Below the pieces are notes generated by a model. It saw only the letters and a program-made list of their open reading frames with translations. It was not told the DNA's origin and made no database searches. Shown here in pieces: positions 1-4,980 of a stretch of DNA of 5,713 nt (within the stretch, counting starts at the first letter, position 1; every line of letters starts with the position of its first letter). The position numbers and the translations under genes were made by a program. The DNA comes from Candidatus Atribacteria bacterium (GTDB taxonomy: Bacteria; Atribacterota; Phoenicimicrobiia; Phoenicimicrobiales; Stramentimicrobiaceae), in assembly GCA_016934875.1 (NCBI GenBank), contig JAFGSC010000036.1, forward strand, positions 1 through 5,713, read 5' to 3'.

Positions 1-33
1 AAAAACCCCTTGCCGGTAAAGGGCAAGAGGTTT
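1..33 (-). terminator. Intrinsic terminator of the T-box leader
   Basis: On the minus strand CCTCTTGCC (30-22) pairs with GGCAAGGGG (14-6) through nine base pairs, one of them a U-G wobble. Three further A-U pairs come from the flanking AAA and the first bases of the U run. The loop is the 7 nt CTTTACC, and at least five U residues follow up to the window edge. The 5' arm also contains ACCT (31-28), which can instead pair with AGGT (54-51) beside the T-box sequence. This gives the terminator/antiterminator switch expected of a transcriptional T-box. It would stop transcription before the off-window gene when the cognate tRNA is charged. Confidence 0.9.
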
Positions 34-54
34 AATCTTCCTGCGGTACCACCT

Positions 55-165
55 TCATTTGTGATGATTGCTTTTTGTCCTTATCTCCTTTTCCCTTCCA
101 TTTTCAGCCAACCGAATCATCTCGTTGATCCGGTTAATCCCGTTTCTTACCAGACAAAAGGTCAT
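55..165 (-). CDS. Small open frame of unknown function (36 aa), overlapping the T-box
   Basis: The frame starts at ATG 165 and stops at TGA 57-55; the final A of the stop is the first base of the T-box conserved sequence. The peptide runs from MTFCLVRNGINRINEM to a basic, His-rich end (KSNHHK). Its middle could form an amphipathic helix. Codons starting with a purine are about three quarters of the total, as in real genes. It has no ribosome binding site of its own. Its ATG overlaps the stop of the preceding 55-codon frame as ATGA, so it could only be made by translational coupling or be the second half of a frameshifted gene. The same bases form a strong hairpin (110-135), so RNA structure is an equally good explanation. 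No family recognised. Confidence 0.22.
   Translation of the reverse strand: MTFCLVRNGINRINEMIRLAENGREKEIRTKSNHHK
73..159 (-). other. Candidate structured RNA element before the antiterminator
   Basis: AACCGGATCA (135-126) pairs with TGATTCGGTT (119-110) around a 6-nt loop ACGAGA. This gives ten base pairs with one G-U, extendable by two wobbles to 137-108. It is enclosed by an 8-bp helix, TTTTGTCT (159-152) with GGACAAAA (80-73). A competing pairing, AGCCAA (170-165) with TTGGCT (111-106), is also possible. In position this could be the stem III region of the T-box leader. No U-run follows, so it is not a terminator. Found by eye; covariation would be needed to believe it. Confidence 0.35.
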
Positions 166-329
166 TGGCTTTTCGGATATCTTTTTACTGCACAGGTTAC
201 CATGCCGTCTGCATCATCACCTTTGATGAAAGAAATATGAAAATATCCTTCCATGTTTAGTTGTATCGGTTCAACCGTTTTGACGTTATCTTTTTTCCAG
301 TCTAAATTGAAAGAGGTGATTTTCAGCAT
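162..329 (-). CDS. Small hypothetical open frame (55 aa) between divIVA and the T-box
   Basis: The frame runs from ATG 329 to TGA 164-162 and encodes a 55-residue peptide beginning MLKITSFNLDWKKDNV and ending CAVKRYPKSQ. Composition is protein-like: mixed alternating hydrophobic and charged residues, an acidic GDDADG turn near residues 37-42, one Trp, no signal peptide and no membrane segment. About 70% of codons begin with a purine and about 30% with G. The frame stays open about 114 bases further upstream, to a TGA near 445, but no usable start occurs there. The weak point is initiation: the purine-rich AGAGGAAGAG lies about 20 nt before the ATG, too far for a normal site. It overlaps the next frame by ATGA. 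I recognise no family. It may be a real small gene, a decayed or frameshifted one, or chance within the leader. Confidence 0.35.
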   Translation of the reverse strand: MLKITSFNLDWKKDNVKTVEPIQLNMEGYFHISFIKGDDADGMVTCAVKRYPKSQ

Positions 330-357
330 TGATGGTTTTCTGCTTACTCTTCCTCTT
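311..357 (-). other. Candidate shortened T-box stem I with specifier loop
   Basis: AAGAGG (357-352) pairs perfectly with CCTCTT (316-311). Above this helix is an internal loop with AAGAGTA on the 5' side and GAAAATCA on the 3' side. It is closed by AGCA (344-341) with TGCT (328-325) and a 12-nt apical loop. AGUA opposite GAA is the loop E signature of T-box specifier loops, and GGAAGAGTA resembles the usual 5' strand of stem I. The specifier reads AUC (Ile, 320-318, followed by a purine) or AAU (Asn), depending on register. At about 47 nt the element is roughly half the usual length and lacks the distal tRNA-elbow platform. It also overlaps the start of the 55-codon open frame. The fold was made by eye. 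Confidence 0.35.
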
Positions 358-368
358 GGTTTTTTCCT

Positions 369-403
369 AGAGAATGGTTCTATATCGAGAGAACCGATTC
401 TCT
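369..403 (-). repeat. Strong inverted repeat / hairpin near the 5' end of the leader
   Basis: AGAGAATCGGTTCT (403-390) and AGAACCATTCTCT (381-369) form 13 base pairs with a single bulged C and an 8-nt loop. A second, mutually exclusive hairpin uses part of the same bases: GAGAGAA, loop TCGG, TTCTCTC (404-387). The element begins about 20 nt after the predicted transcription start. No U-run follows on the minus strand (the next bases are AGGAAAAAACC), so it is not a terminator in the direction of the genes. It could stabilise the 5' end of the leader RNA, be part of the riboswitch, or be a protein binding site. Confidence 0.6.
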
Positions 404-429
404 CTTCTATTTTGCATTGAAACGATGTA

Positions 430-458
430 ATCGTATCACTCTTTCAAAAAAGAGTCAA
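430..458 (-). promoter_or_regulatory. Sigma-A-type promoter for the T-box transcript
   Basis: On the minus strand the -35 box TTGACT (458-453, five of six consensus bases) is separated by exactly 17 bp from the -10 box TACGAT (435-430, four of six). The predicted start is near 423. That gives a leader of about 420 nt ending at the T-box terminator and makes the downstream gene a transcription unit separate from divIVA. Both boxes lie in short dyads: ACTCTTT/AAAGAGT at 455-438 and ACGAT/ATCGT at 434-422. These could be operators or chance. Confidence 0.6.
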
Positions 459-509
459 TGAAAAATCAATCCCTTCAGTTCACGAAGTTCATAAACTCTT
501 CCTAACCGA

Positions 510-1097
510 TTACCGATCCTCTTCGCTCCCGCTGCCATTTTCGATTTCACGGACATCCTGAACGTTCTTTTCATCATTGGCGTAGAGCTTCATCTTAAGA
601 TCTTCCAACTCTTTATCCTGCATATATTTTGAATTCTCTGTCATTGGTTCTTCTTCGACTTCTTCATCCAACATACGAATATGAAGTTTAAAGGTATTTT
701 TTAATTTCTCGAGGATAAGAAATTTTCTCTTTCTAAGTTCTTCAATCTCGCTGGTAATGCTATAAATCTCCTGCTTCGCTCTTTGCTTGATTTTTTCAGC
801 TTCAATTTTAGCGTCATCGATCAATAGCTGGGCTTCTTTTTGGACATTTGCCTTGATACTGGAAGCACTCTGCTGCGCATTCAATAGTGCACTCCTCAAG
901 GTTTCATCCATCCTGGAATATTCTTCCAACCTCGACTGAAGCCTATCGTTATCTTCTTTTAATCTGACATTTTCATTCAGGACTTCTTCGTAATCCTTGG
1001 CAATACGGTCTAAAAAATTATCAACCTCTTCTTCGTTATATCCTCTAAATGATCTTCCGAACTGTTGCTGTTCGATATCCATTGGGGTAATTCTCAT
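510..1097 (-). CDS. divIVA: DivIVA family cell-division / polar scaffold protein
   Basis: DivIVA proteins bind curved membrane at poles and septa and recruit partners for septum placement, cell-wall growth or chromosome anchoring. The 195-residue product begins MRITPMDIEQQQFGRSFRGY, which is the DivIVA N-terminal membrane-binding domain. F17 and R18 sit at the positions of the membrane-inserting pair known from Bacillus subtilis. Residues about 25-65 and 70-145 are heptad-like coiled coil, and the C-terminal 50 residues are acidic and low in order. The start at 1097 is chosen over the in-frame ATG at 1130 because the family begins at MRITP and an AGGAGG lies 7 nt before this ATG. It follows ylmG after 106 bases in which I see no clear promoter. 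The TAA stop is followed by no convincing terminator. Confidence 0.95.
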   Translation of the reverse strand: MRITPMDIEQQQFGRSFRGYNEEEVDNFLDRIAKDYEEVLNENVRLKEDNDRLQSRLEEYSRMDETLRSALLNAQQSASSIKANVQKEAQLLIDDAKIEAEKIKQRAKQEIYSITSEIEELRKRKFLILEKLKNTFKLHIRMLDEEVEEEPMTENSKYMQDKELEDLKMKLYANDEKNVQDVREIENGSGSEEDR

Positions 1098-1104
1098 CCA
1101 ACAT

Positions 1105-1110
1105 CCTCCT
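1105..1110 (-). promoter_or_regulatory. Ribosome binding site deciding the divIVA start
   Basis: AGGAGG on the minus strand lies 7 nt before ATG 1097. It fixes the start there rather than at 1130, whose upstream sequence has no such match. An ATG touching the AGGAGG directly is out of frame. Confidence 0.85.
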
Positions 1111-1203
1111 TCTATTGACACCTTTTCCATTCATTATCAGAATTAAAACTTCATTACAGGGATAGGTAATCATCACATCACGACGAACATTTTCAGAGAT
1201 CGT

Positions 1204-1473
1204 TTAGTAATAGATATTCACGATCAATCTGATTAAAGATGTTCTCAAAAAATTAAGCAAAAAAAACACAATAATGGGAGAAAGGTCAATGCCTACTCCA
1301 CCAAACCGTATGATAACCCTAAAGGGTGCCAGGATCGGCTCTGTCACCTTATAGATAAACTTTACAATTGGACTCGTACGATCTACAGGTATCCAGGATA
1401 AAAAAATTCTGGCTACAATGAGATAGCCATAGATTCGAAAAATATTATCGATCAAGCGAATAATAAAGGTCAT
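1204..1473 (-). CDS. ylmG: YggT/YlmG family small membrane protein
   Basis: The 89-residue product belongs to the YggT (YlmG) family, small two-helix membrane proteins found beside division genes in Firmicutes and cyanobacteria. Their biochemical role is not settled; links to division, nucleoid or thylakoid organisation and osmotic tolerance have been reported. Family marks are RIFLSW (22-27) at the end of the first membrane helix (about 8-29), TEPILAPFR (44-52) in the central loop, and DLSP (63-66) at the start of the second helix (about 61-85). Length is normal. Its ATG overlaps the phoU stop as ATGA, so the two are probably translationally coupled; its own ribosome site is weak (AGGAAG, about 8 nt before the ATG). 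The usual partner ylmH is absent between it and divIVA. Confidence 0.9.
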   Translation of the reverse strand: MTFIIRLIDNIFRIYGYLIVARIFLSWIPVDRTSPIVKFIYKVTEPILAPFRVIIRFGGVGIDLSPIIVFFLLNFLRTSLIRLIVNIYY

Positions 1474-2180
1474 GATTCCAACTTCCTATTGTTTGGGTCA
1501 ATTTTTGTTTTCATTCGTTCTCCGTTCACGATATACACAACTCTTTCCGCTAAATTTCCGGCATGGTCGCCAATTCTCTCCAGGTTGTCAGCAATGAATA
1601 CCAGGTAAATTCCGCGGCTGATGGTATGGGGATCCTCCAGCATAAAAGTCAGCAGCTCACGAAATACCTGCTGATTAATCTGGTCTACCAGCTTATCTCT
1701 ATTCCAAACGGATACTGCCAGTTCAACATTACCTCTGAAATAGGCATCCAGGCTATCCTTTAACATACTGATCGTGATATCAGCCATTCGCGGAATATCA
1801 ATTAAAGGTTTTACCATGGGCTTTGAAGCCAGATACTGACCTGCCCTGGCAATGTTGGCTGCGCGGTCTGCCACTCTTTCCAAGTCTGAAATGGCTTTCA
1901 TTCCACCGGTAATAATCCTCAGTTTCTTGGAAACCGGATGCTTCATGACGATCAACTGTAAGCATTGTTCTTCAATATCCAACTCCATTTGATCGATCTT
2001 TTCATCACCGTCGATGACTTTCTGTGCTAATTCCTGATCCTGCTTAACCAGAGAATGAATCGCTTCTGTCAAGGCATCCTTAACCATGGTAAACATGGTC
2101 AACAAGTTATCCTTTAAATCGGAAAGCTCTCCATTGAACAGTGCAATCAGTTCCTTGTCTTCATTATTTATCTGATTCAT
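1470..2180 (-). CDS. phoU: PhoU-like phosphate signalling protein
   Basis: PhoU is a cytoplasmic, mostly helical regulator that binds metal clusters and links the Pst phosphate importer to its two-component system, limiting phosphate uptake. The 236-residue product shows the two symmetrical three-helix halves. Each carries a metal-binding E-x3-D-x3-N motif, E101/D105/N109 (ERVADRAAN) and E201/D205/N209 (ERIGDHAGN), exactly 100 residues apart. Length is that of the family. I start at ATG 2180. The frame is open to a TTG at 2219, but that codon falls a few bases after the predicted transcription start and has no ribosome site. The site before ATG 2180 is weak too (AGGA). The stop overlaps ylmG. 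No pst genes lie next to it, so its partner transporter must be encoded elsewhere, or it serves another system. Confidence 0.93.
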   Translation of the reverse strand: MNQINNEDKELIALFNGELSDLKDNLLTMFTMVKDALTEAIHSLVKQDQELAQKVIDGDEKIDQMELDIEEQCLQLIVMKHPVSKKLRIITGGMKAISDLERVADRAANIARAGQYLASKPMVKPLIDIPRMADITISMLKDSLDAYFRGNVELAVSVWNRDKLVDQINQQVFRELLTFMLEDPHTISRGIYLVFIADNLERIGDHAGNLAERVVYIVNGERMKTKIDPNNRKLES

Positions 2181-2228
2181 ATTTCCTATCTTTCTATTGC
2201 CAATAAAACAATTTACCAATTTTCATAT

Positions 2229-2257
2229 AATATAACAAAAAAGACATTCTTTTTCAA
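2229..2257 (-). promoter_or_regulatory. Sigma-A-type promoter for phoU-ylmG(-divIVA)
   Basis: TTGAAA (2257-2252) and TATATT (2234-2229) are separated by 17 bp on the minus strand, each a near-consensus match. Predicted transcription starts near 2222, about 42 nt before ATG 2180. No pho-box-like direct repeats were evident upstream of it. Confidence 0.65.
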
Positions 2258-2265
2258 ATGTTTTC

Positions 2266-2293
2266 AAAAAACAGGAAAACCAATGATACCCTG
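2266..2293 (-). terminator. Weak candidate terminator of the liv operon
   Basis: On the minus strand CAGGG (2293-2289) pairs with TCCTG (2276-2272) through five base pairs, one a G-U, around a 12-nt loop. Six U residues follow (2271-2266). The stem is short and the loop long, so efficiency may be low. The position, between the livF stop and the phoU promoter, fits the end of a transcription unit. Confidence 0.35.
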
Positions 2294-2371
2294 ATCCTTA
2301 AAAATATCTTGATAAAATCGGCATCAAAGGTTTTATGAAAAGATTTCTGATTTTATGGGCAGTGAAAAGAA

Positions 2372-3121
2372 TCAGACCATTTTGCTCTTCTGTTTCTTTA
2401 AAGCCGCCCCTCCAAGATAGGCTTCCTGCACTCTTTTATTATTCTTCAATTCCGAAGATAAACCACTGATGGTGATATTTCCCGTTTCCAATACATATCC
2501 CCTATGGGATATCGCCAAGGCCTTCCTGGCATTCTGTTCCACCAAAAGAATAGCAACTCCCTGCTCATTGATCTCCCGAATGATCCTAAATATCTGTCTT
2601 ACCAATAAAGGAGCTAAGCCTAACGACGGTTCATCCAATAATAGTAATTGAGGATTGCTCATCAGTCCTCTCCCGATAGCCAGCATTTGCTGCTCACCCC
2701 CGGATAGTGTTCCAGAGAGTTGATTCCGACGCGATTTTAATATGGGAAAAAGGCCGTAGACTCTCTCTTTTGATTCCCTGATGCCTTTTCTATCGTGCCT
2801 TCGGGTATATCCCCCTAAATTAAGATTTTCATCAACCGTGAGTGTTGGGAATACCTTGCGCCCTTCAGGAACATGAGAAATCCCTCCTACCACAATCTTG
2901 AATGCTTTCACATCGTTCATTATCCGATCGTGAAAGAGTATTTTCCCACGACGGATCGGCAGTAATCCGGAAATTGCCCTTAGGAGCGTACTTTTCCCGG
3001 CTCCGTTTGCTCCCAGAACAGTGACAATTTCCATTTCATGCACTTCCAGGGATACGCCTTTCAGTGCTCCAATCGAGCCATAATAGATTTCTAAGTCCTC
3101 TACCTTTAACAATGCCCCCAT
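2372..3121 (-). CDS. livF: Branched-chain amino acid ABC transporter ATP-binding protein LivF
   Basis: LivF is one of the two cytoplasmic ATPases driving import of leucine, isoleucine, valine or related solutes through LivH/LivM. The 249-residue product has Walker A GANGAGKST (37-45), the LivF-type Q-loop region HVPEGRKVF (83-91) with Glu in place of Gln, signature LSGGEQQ (139-145) and Walker B LLLLDEP (159-165). The switch region LLVEQN (192-197) has Gln where most ABC proteins have His. Both replacements are typical of LivF and do not indicate damage. A Lys-rich tail of about 10 residues (LKKQKSKMV) makes it slightly longer than usual. Its ATG shares one base with the livG stop (TAATG), and AGGAGG lies 7 nt upstream. 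It is the last gene of the liv cluster. Confidence 0.96.
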   Translation of the reverse strand: MGALLKVEDLEIYYGSIGALKGVSLEVHEMEIVTVLGANGAGKSTLLRAISGLLPIRRGKILFHDRIMNDVKAFKIVVGGISHVPEGRKVFPTLTVDENLNLGGYTRRHDRKGIRESKERVYGLFPILKSRRNQLSGTLSGGEQQMLAIGRGLMSNPQLLLLDEPSLGLAPLLVRQIFRIIREINEQGVAILLVEQNARKALAISHRGYVLETGNITISGLSSELKNNKRVQEAYLGGAALKKQKSKMV

Positions 3122-3972
3122 TATTCATCCTCCTCGTCTTCTTCTCTACCCAGGTATGCCTCGATCACTTGAGGATTCGTATAGATTTGTTCCGGTAAAC
3201 CTTCCGCAATCTTTTTCCCTTCATCCATCACCGACACCCAATCCGAGATCCCCATGACCACATTCATATCATGCTCAATCAATAAAATTGTGAGATGATC
3301 CTGAATGATTCCCTTGAGGAATTTCATTAAATCTTCCGTTTCTTTATCGTTCAATCCACTGCTGGGTTCATCTAAAATCAATAAGTCCGGGTTTGAGGCT
3401 AAAGCTCGGCTGATCTCCAACATTCTCTGATTGCCATAGGCAATATTTTTAGCCAACTCATCTCTGTATTGCCACAAATTAACCTGTTTTAAACGATCTT
3501 CGGCACACTTTCTAATTTTCACTTCTTCCATGTGCTGTTTGTGTGTTTGAAAAAGAGAATTAATCATGCCTTCGCAGCTTCGGCAATGCTGTCCGGCCAT
3601 CACATTTTCAAGGCAGGTCATATTCGGAAAAAGACGAATATTTTGAAAAGTTCTGGCGATTCCACTTCGGACGATCTCATGTGGCTTTTTCCCGGCAAGG
3701 TTTTCTCCCTTAAAAATGACTTTTCCTCCATCCGCCCGATATATACCGGTTACGACATTAAAAACCGTTGTTTTTCCAGCACCGTTTGGTCCGATCAAGC
3801 TGCTAATCTGCCCCCTGCTCACTTTCAGGTCAAAATGATTCACAGCAATCAATCCTCCAAATTTTTTGTCTAACTGTTCGGTTTGTAACAGAACCTGACC
3901 GTTTTTTTTTGTGGTCAAGTCTCCTTTTTCTCTGCCTATTTCCTGGTCAATTTTGATAACATTTTCACTCAA
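3121..3972 (-). CDS. livG: Branched-chain amino acid ABC transporter ATP-binding protein LivG
   Basis: LivG is the second ATPase of the importer, pairing with LivF. The 283-residue product has Walker A GPNGAGKTT (61-69), Q-loop RTFQNIRLF (107-115), signature AYGNQRMLEISRAL (178-191; the family uses LPYG or AYG rather than LSGG), Walker B LLILDEP (197-203) and the switch His in LLIEHD (230-235). The LivG C-terminal motif NPQVIEAYLG is at 266-275. It starts with TTG at 3972, overlapping the livM end by 8 nt, with AGGG 7 nt upstream; no ATG occurs before residue 118. The result is an N-terminal extension of nearly 30 residues before the usual first strand. A second TTG (codon 19) has a GGAG only 2 nt away and is less likely. 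Oddities are an A9 run at codons 21-24, a CRSC pair (130-133), and a very acidic tail (REEDEEDE). Confidence 0.95.
   Translation of the reverse strand: MSENVIKIDQEIGREKGDLTTKKNGQVLLQTEQLDKKFGGLIAVNHFDLKVSRGQISSLIGPNGAGKTTVFNVVTGIYRADGGKVIFKGENLAGKKPHEIVRSGIARTFQNIRLFPNMTCLENVMAGQHCRSCEGMINSLFQTHKQHMEEVKIRKCAEDRLKQVNLWQYRDELAKNIAYGNQRMLEISRALASNPDLLILDEPSSGLNDKETEDLMKFLKGIIQDHLTILLIEHDMNVVMGISDWVSVMDEGKKIAEGLPEQIYTNPQVIEAYLGREEDEEDE
3129..3134 (-). promoter_or_regulatory. livF ribosome binding site inside the livG tail
   Basis: AGGAGG lies 7 nt before the livF ATG and is read by livG as part of its Glu/Asp-rich last codons. The acidic LivG tail may therefore exist partly because it carries this site. 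It supports coupled translation across the TAATG junction. Confidence 0.85.
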
Positions 3973-4963
3973 CTTCTTTCCCTACTTTCATATGAAGTAA
4001 TTGAAGTTCTGAGGACCCTCTTTTCCTTGGCCAAATTCCTCCGGGTCTAAAAACCATCATGACGATCATTGCAACACCAAAAATTAACATCCTTGATTGG
4101 GCAAAAGGTCTGAATACCTCCGGGAAAAGGCTAATGGCGGCAGATCCGATAATCACTCCCGGTATCGAACCCATTCCTCCAATCAGTACTATGCAGAATA
4201 ACAGGCATGACTCCATAAAGCTAAAGCTTTCCGGAGATACAATCATAAGTTTGCTGGCAAAAATATTTCCGGATATGCCCGCTAATCCCGCTCCTAAAAT
4301 AAAGGCCAATAATTTGTAATACCTGACATCAATACCGGTTGATTCGGCTGCAATTTCATCCTCACGGATATAATTCCAAGCCCTACCGATTCTGGACCGC
4401 TGCAGATTCACTAACCCGATAATCGTCAAACCAACAATAACCCAAATGTAATAATAAAACTTTACAGAATCGTCGATTACAAAAAGATTTCCCAGTGAAG
4501 GAAAGTCAATCCCAAACACACCATTGGGGCCACCGGTAATCCCAAAGGGATTATTGTTTAGGGTAAGCCTGATAATTTCTCCCATTCCGATGGTCACAAT
4601 ACAAAGATAGTCACCCCGTAAATGGATAATCGGTGAACATACCAACCAAGCAAATGCTCCTGCTGCCAAGGCGCTGATCGGCAATAAAATAATGATAGGA
4701 ATTCCAAACATGGTGTTGAGAATGGCAGTCGTATAAGCGCCGATAGCCACAAATCCCATATGACCCAAGTCAAAAAGTCCTACTTCTCCTAAGACAATAT
4801 TTAAACTTAAACCCAATAGGGCATAATTCCCAAAGTAGAATAACACATCTACCCAATAGTCGTTAATTAGAAAAGGTAATATTAAAAATACAATTGCTAC
4901 CAACCAAATGAGCCATCGATTTGAAATTCCCTTTTGCTTACCTGAATCTTGATTCAGTTTCAT
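3965..4963 (-). CDS. livM: Branched-chain amino acid ABC transporter permease LivM
   Basis: LivM forms the membrane channel together with LivH. The 332-residue product has a short charged N-terminus (1-16) and then about nine hydrophobic segments, roughly at 18-34, 39-58, 64-84, 88-109, 115-133, 170-187, 216-236, 249-275 and 291-307. The family core is clear: GEVGLFDLGHMGFVAIGAY (59-77), GGPNGVFGI (144-152), and the ATPase-contacting cytoplasmic loop around SRIGRAWNYIREDEIAAES (190-208) followed by GIDVRYYKLLAF. GGMGSIPGVIIG (262-273) and FRPGGIWP (305-312) are also LivM-typical. Length is normal. ATG 4963 is preceded by AGGAGG at a somewhat long 11-nt spacing, 15 nt after the livH stop. The end overlaps the livG start by 8 nt. 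Confidence 0.96.
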   Translation of the reverse strand: MKLNQDSGKQKGISNRWLIWLVAIVFLILPFLINDYWVDVLFYFGNYALLGLSLNIVLGEVGLFDLGHMGFVAIGAYTTAILNTMFGIPIIILLPISALAAGAFAWLVCSPIIHLRGDYLCIVTIGMGEIIRLTLNNNPFGITGGPNGVFGIDFPSLGNLFVIDDSVKFYYYIWVIVGLTIIGLVNLQRSRIGRAWNYIREDEIAAESTGIDVRYYKLLAFILGAGLAGISGNIFASKLMIVSPESFSFMESCLLFCIVLIGGMGSIPGVIIGSAAISLFPEVFRPFAQSRMLIFGVAMIVMMVFRPGGIWPRKRGSSELQLLHMKVGKEVE

Positions 4964-4974
4964 ATTTTCGCCTA

Positions 4975-4980
4975 CCTCCT
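4975..4980 (-). promoter_or_regulatory. livM ribosome binding site overlapping the livH stop
   Basis: AGGAGG begins at the second base of the livH TAG stop codon (4981-4979) and lies 11 nt before the livM ATG. A ribosome ending livH therefore sits on the site, which suggests coupled translation. A second, weaker GTAGG lies closer to the ATG. Confidence 0.75.

Larger units (their letters stand above)
1..357 (-). promoter_or_regulatory. T-box leader (tRNA-responsive riboswitch), probably for ileS
   Basis: The 3' part is clear. AAGGTGGTACCGC at 55-43 matches the conserved T-box sequence, including the UGGUACC bulge that binds the NCCA end of uncharged tRNA, and an intrinsic terminator follows directly. 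T-box RNAs sense the charging of one tRNA and usually control aminoacyl-tRNA synthetase, amino acid biosynthesis or transport genes. The controlled gene would lie left of base 1. Firmicutes often carry ileS after divIVA, so isoleucyl-tRNA synthetase is the best guess, but this is inference from context. The 5' limit is tentative. I placed it at a short stem I candidate (357-311), because no canonical long stem I with the AG bulge and GNUG loop was found. The second antiterminator helix (A2) was not resolved by eye. Confidence 0.82.

Noticed and set aside
10..240. 76-codon open frame on the plus strand
   Set aside because: It runs antisense to the T-box sequence and terminator, has no ribosome binding site, and its peptide resembles no known protein. 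It is open because the minus strand here is purine-rich.
370..417. 15-codon leader-peptide-like frame on the minus strand (MQNRRENRFSRYRTIL, stop TAG)
   Set aside because: It starts about 6 nt after the predicted transcription start with no ribosome site, shows no run of regulatory codons, and lies inside the hairpin at 369-403.
1098..1130. Longer DivIVA start at ATG 1130 (11 more residues)
   Set aside because: The family starts at MRITP, and AGGAGG lies 7 nt before ATG 1097; the extra residues would be encoded across that ribosome site.
1098..1203. A separate promoter for divIVA (GATAAT near 1136-1141)
   Set aside because: A -10-like GATAAT is present, but no -35-like sequence occurs at a suitable distance, so I do not annotate it.
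1563..1763. 66-codon plus-strand frame inside phoU
   Set aside because: Antisense shadow of a well-supported gene, with no ribosome site or recognisable product. The same holds for plus-strand frames at 2469-2651, 3532-3873 and 4059-4319.
2181..2219. Longer PhoU start at TTG 2219 (13 more residues)
   Set aside because: It has no ribosome site and lies only a few bases from the predicted transcription start. The extra residues do not look like the PhoU N-terminus.
2347..2375. Hairpin CTGATT/AATCAG at the livF stop as a terminator
   Set aside because: Only six AT-rich pairs around a 17-nt loop, overlapping the stop codon, with no U-run after it on the minus strand. The candidate at 2266-2293 is better though still weak.
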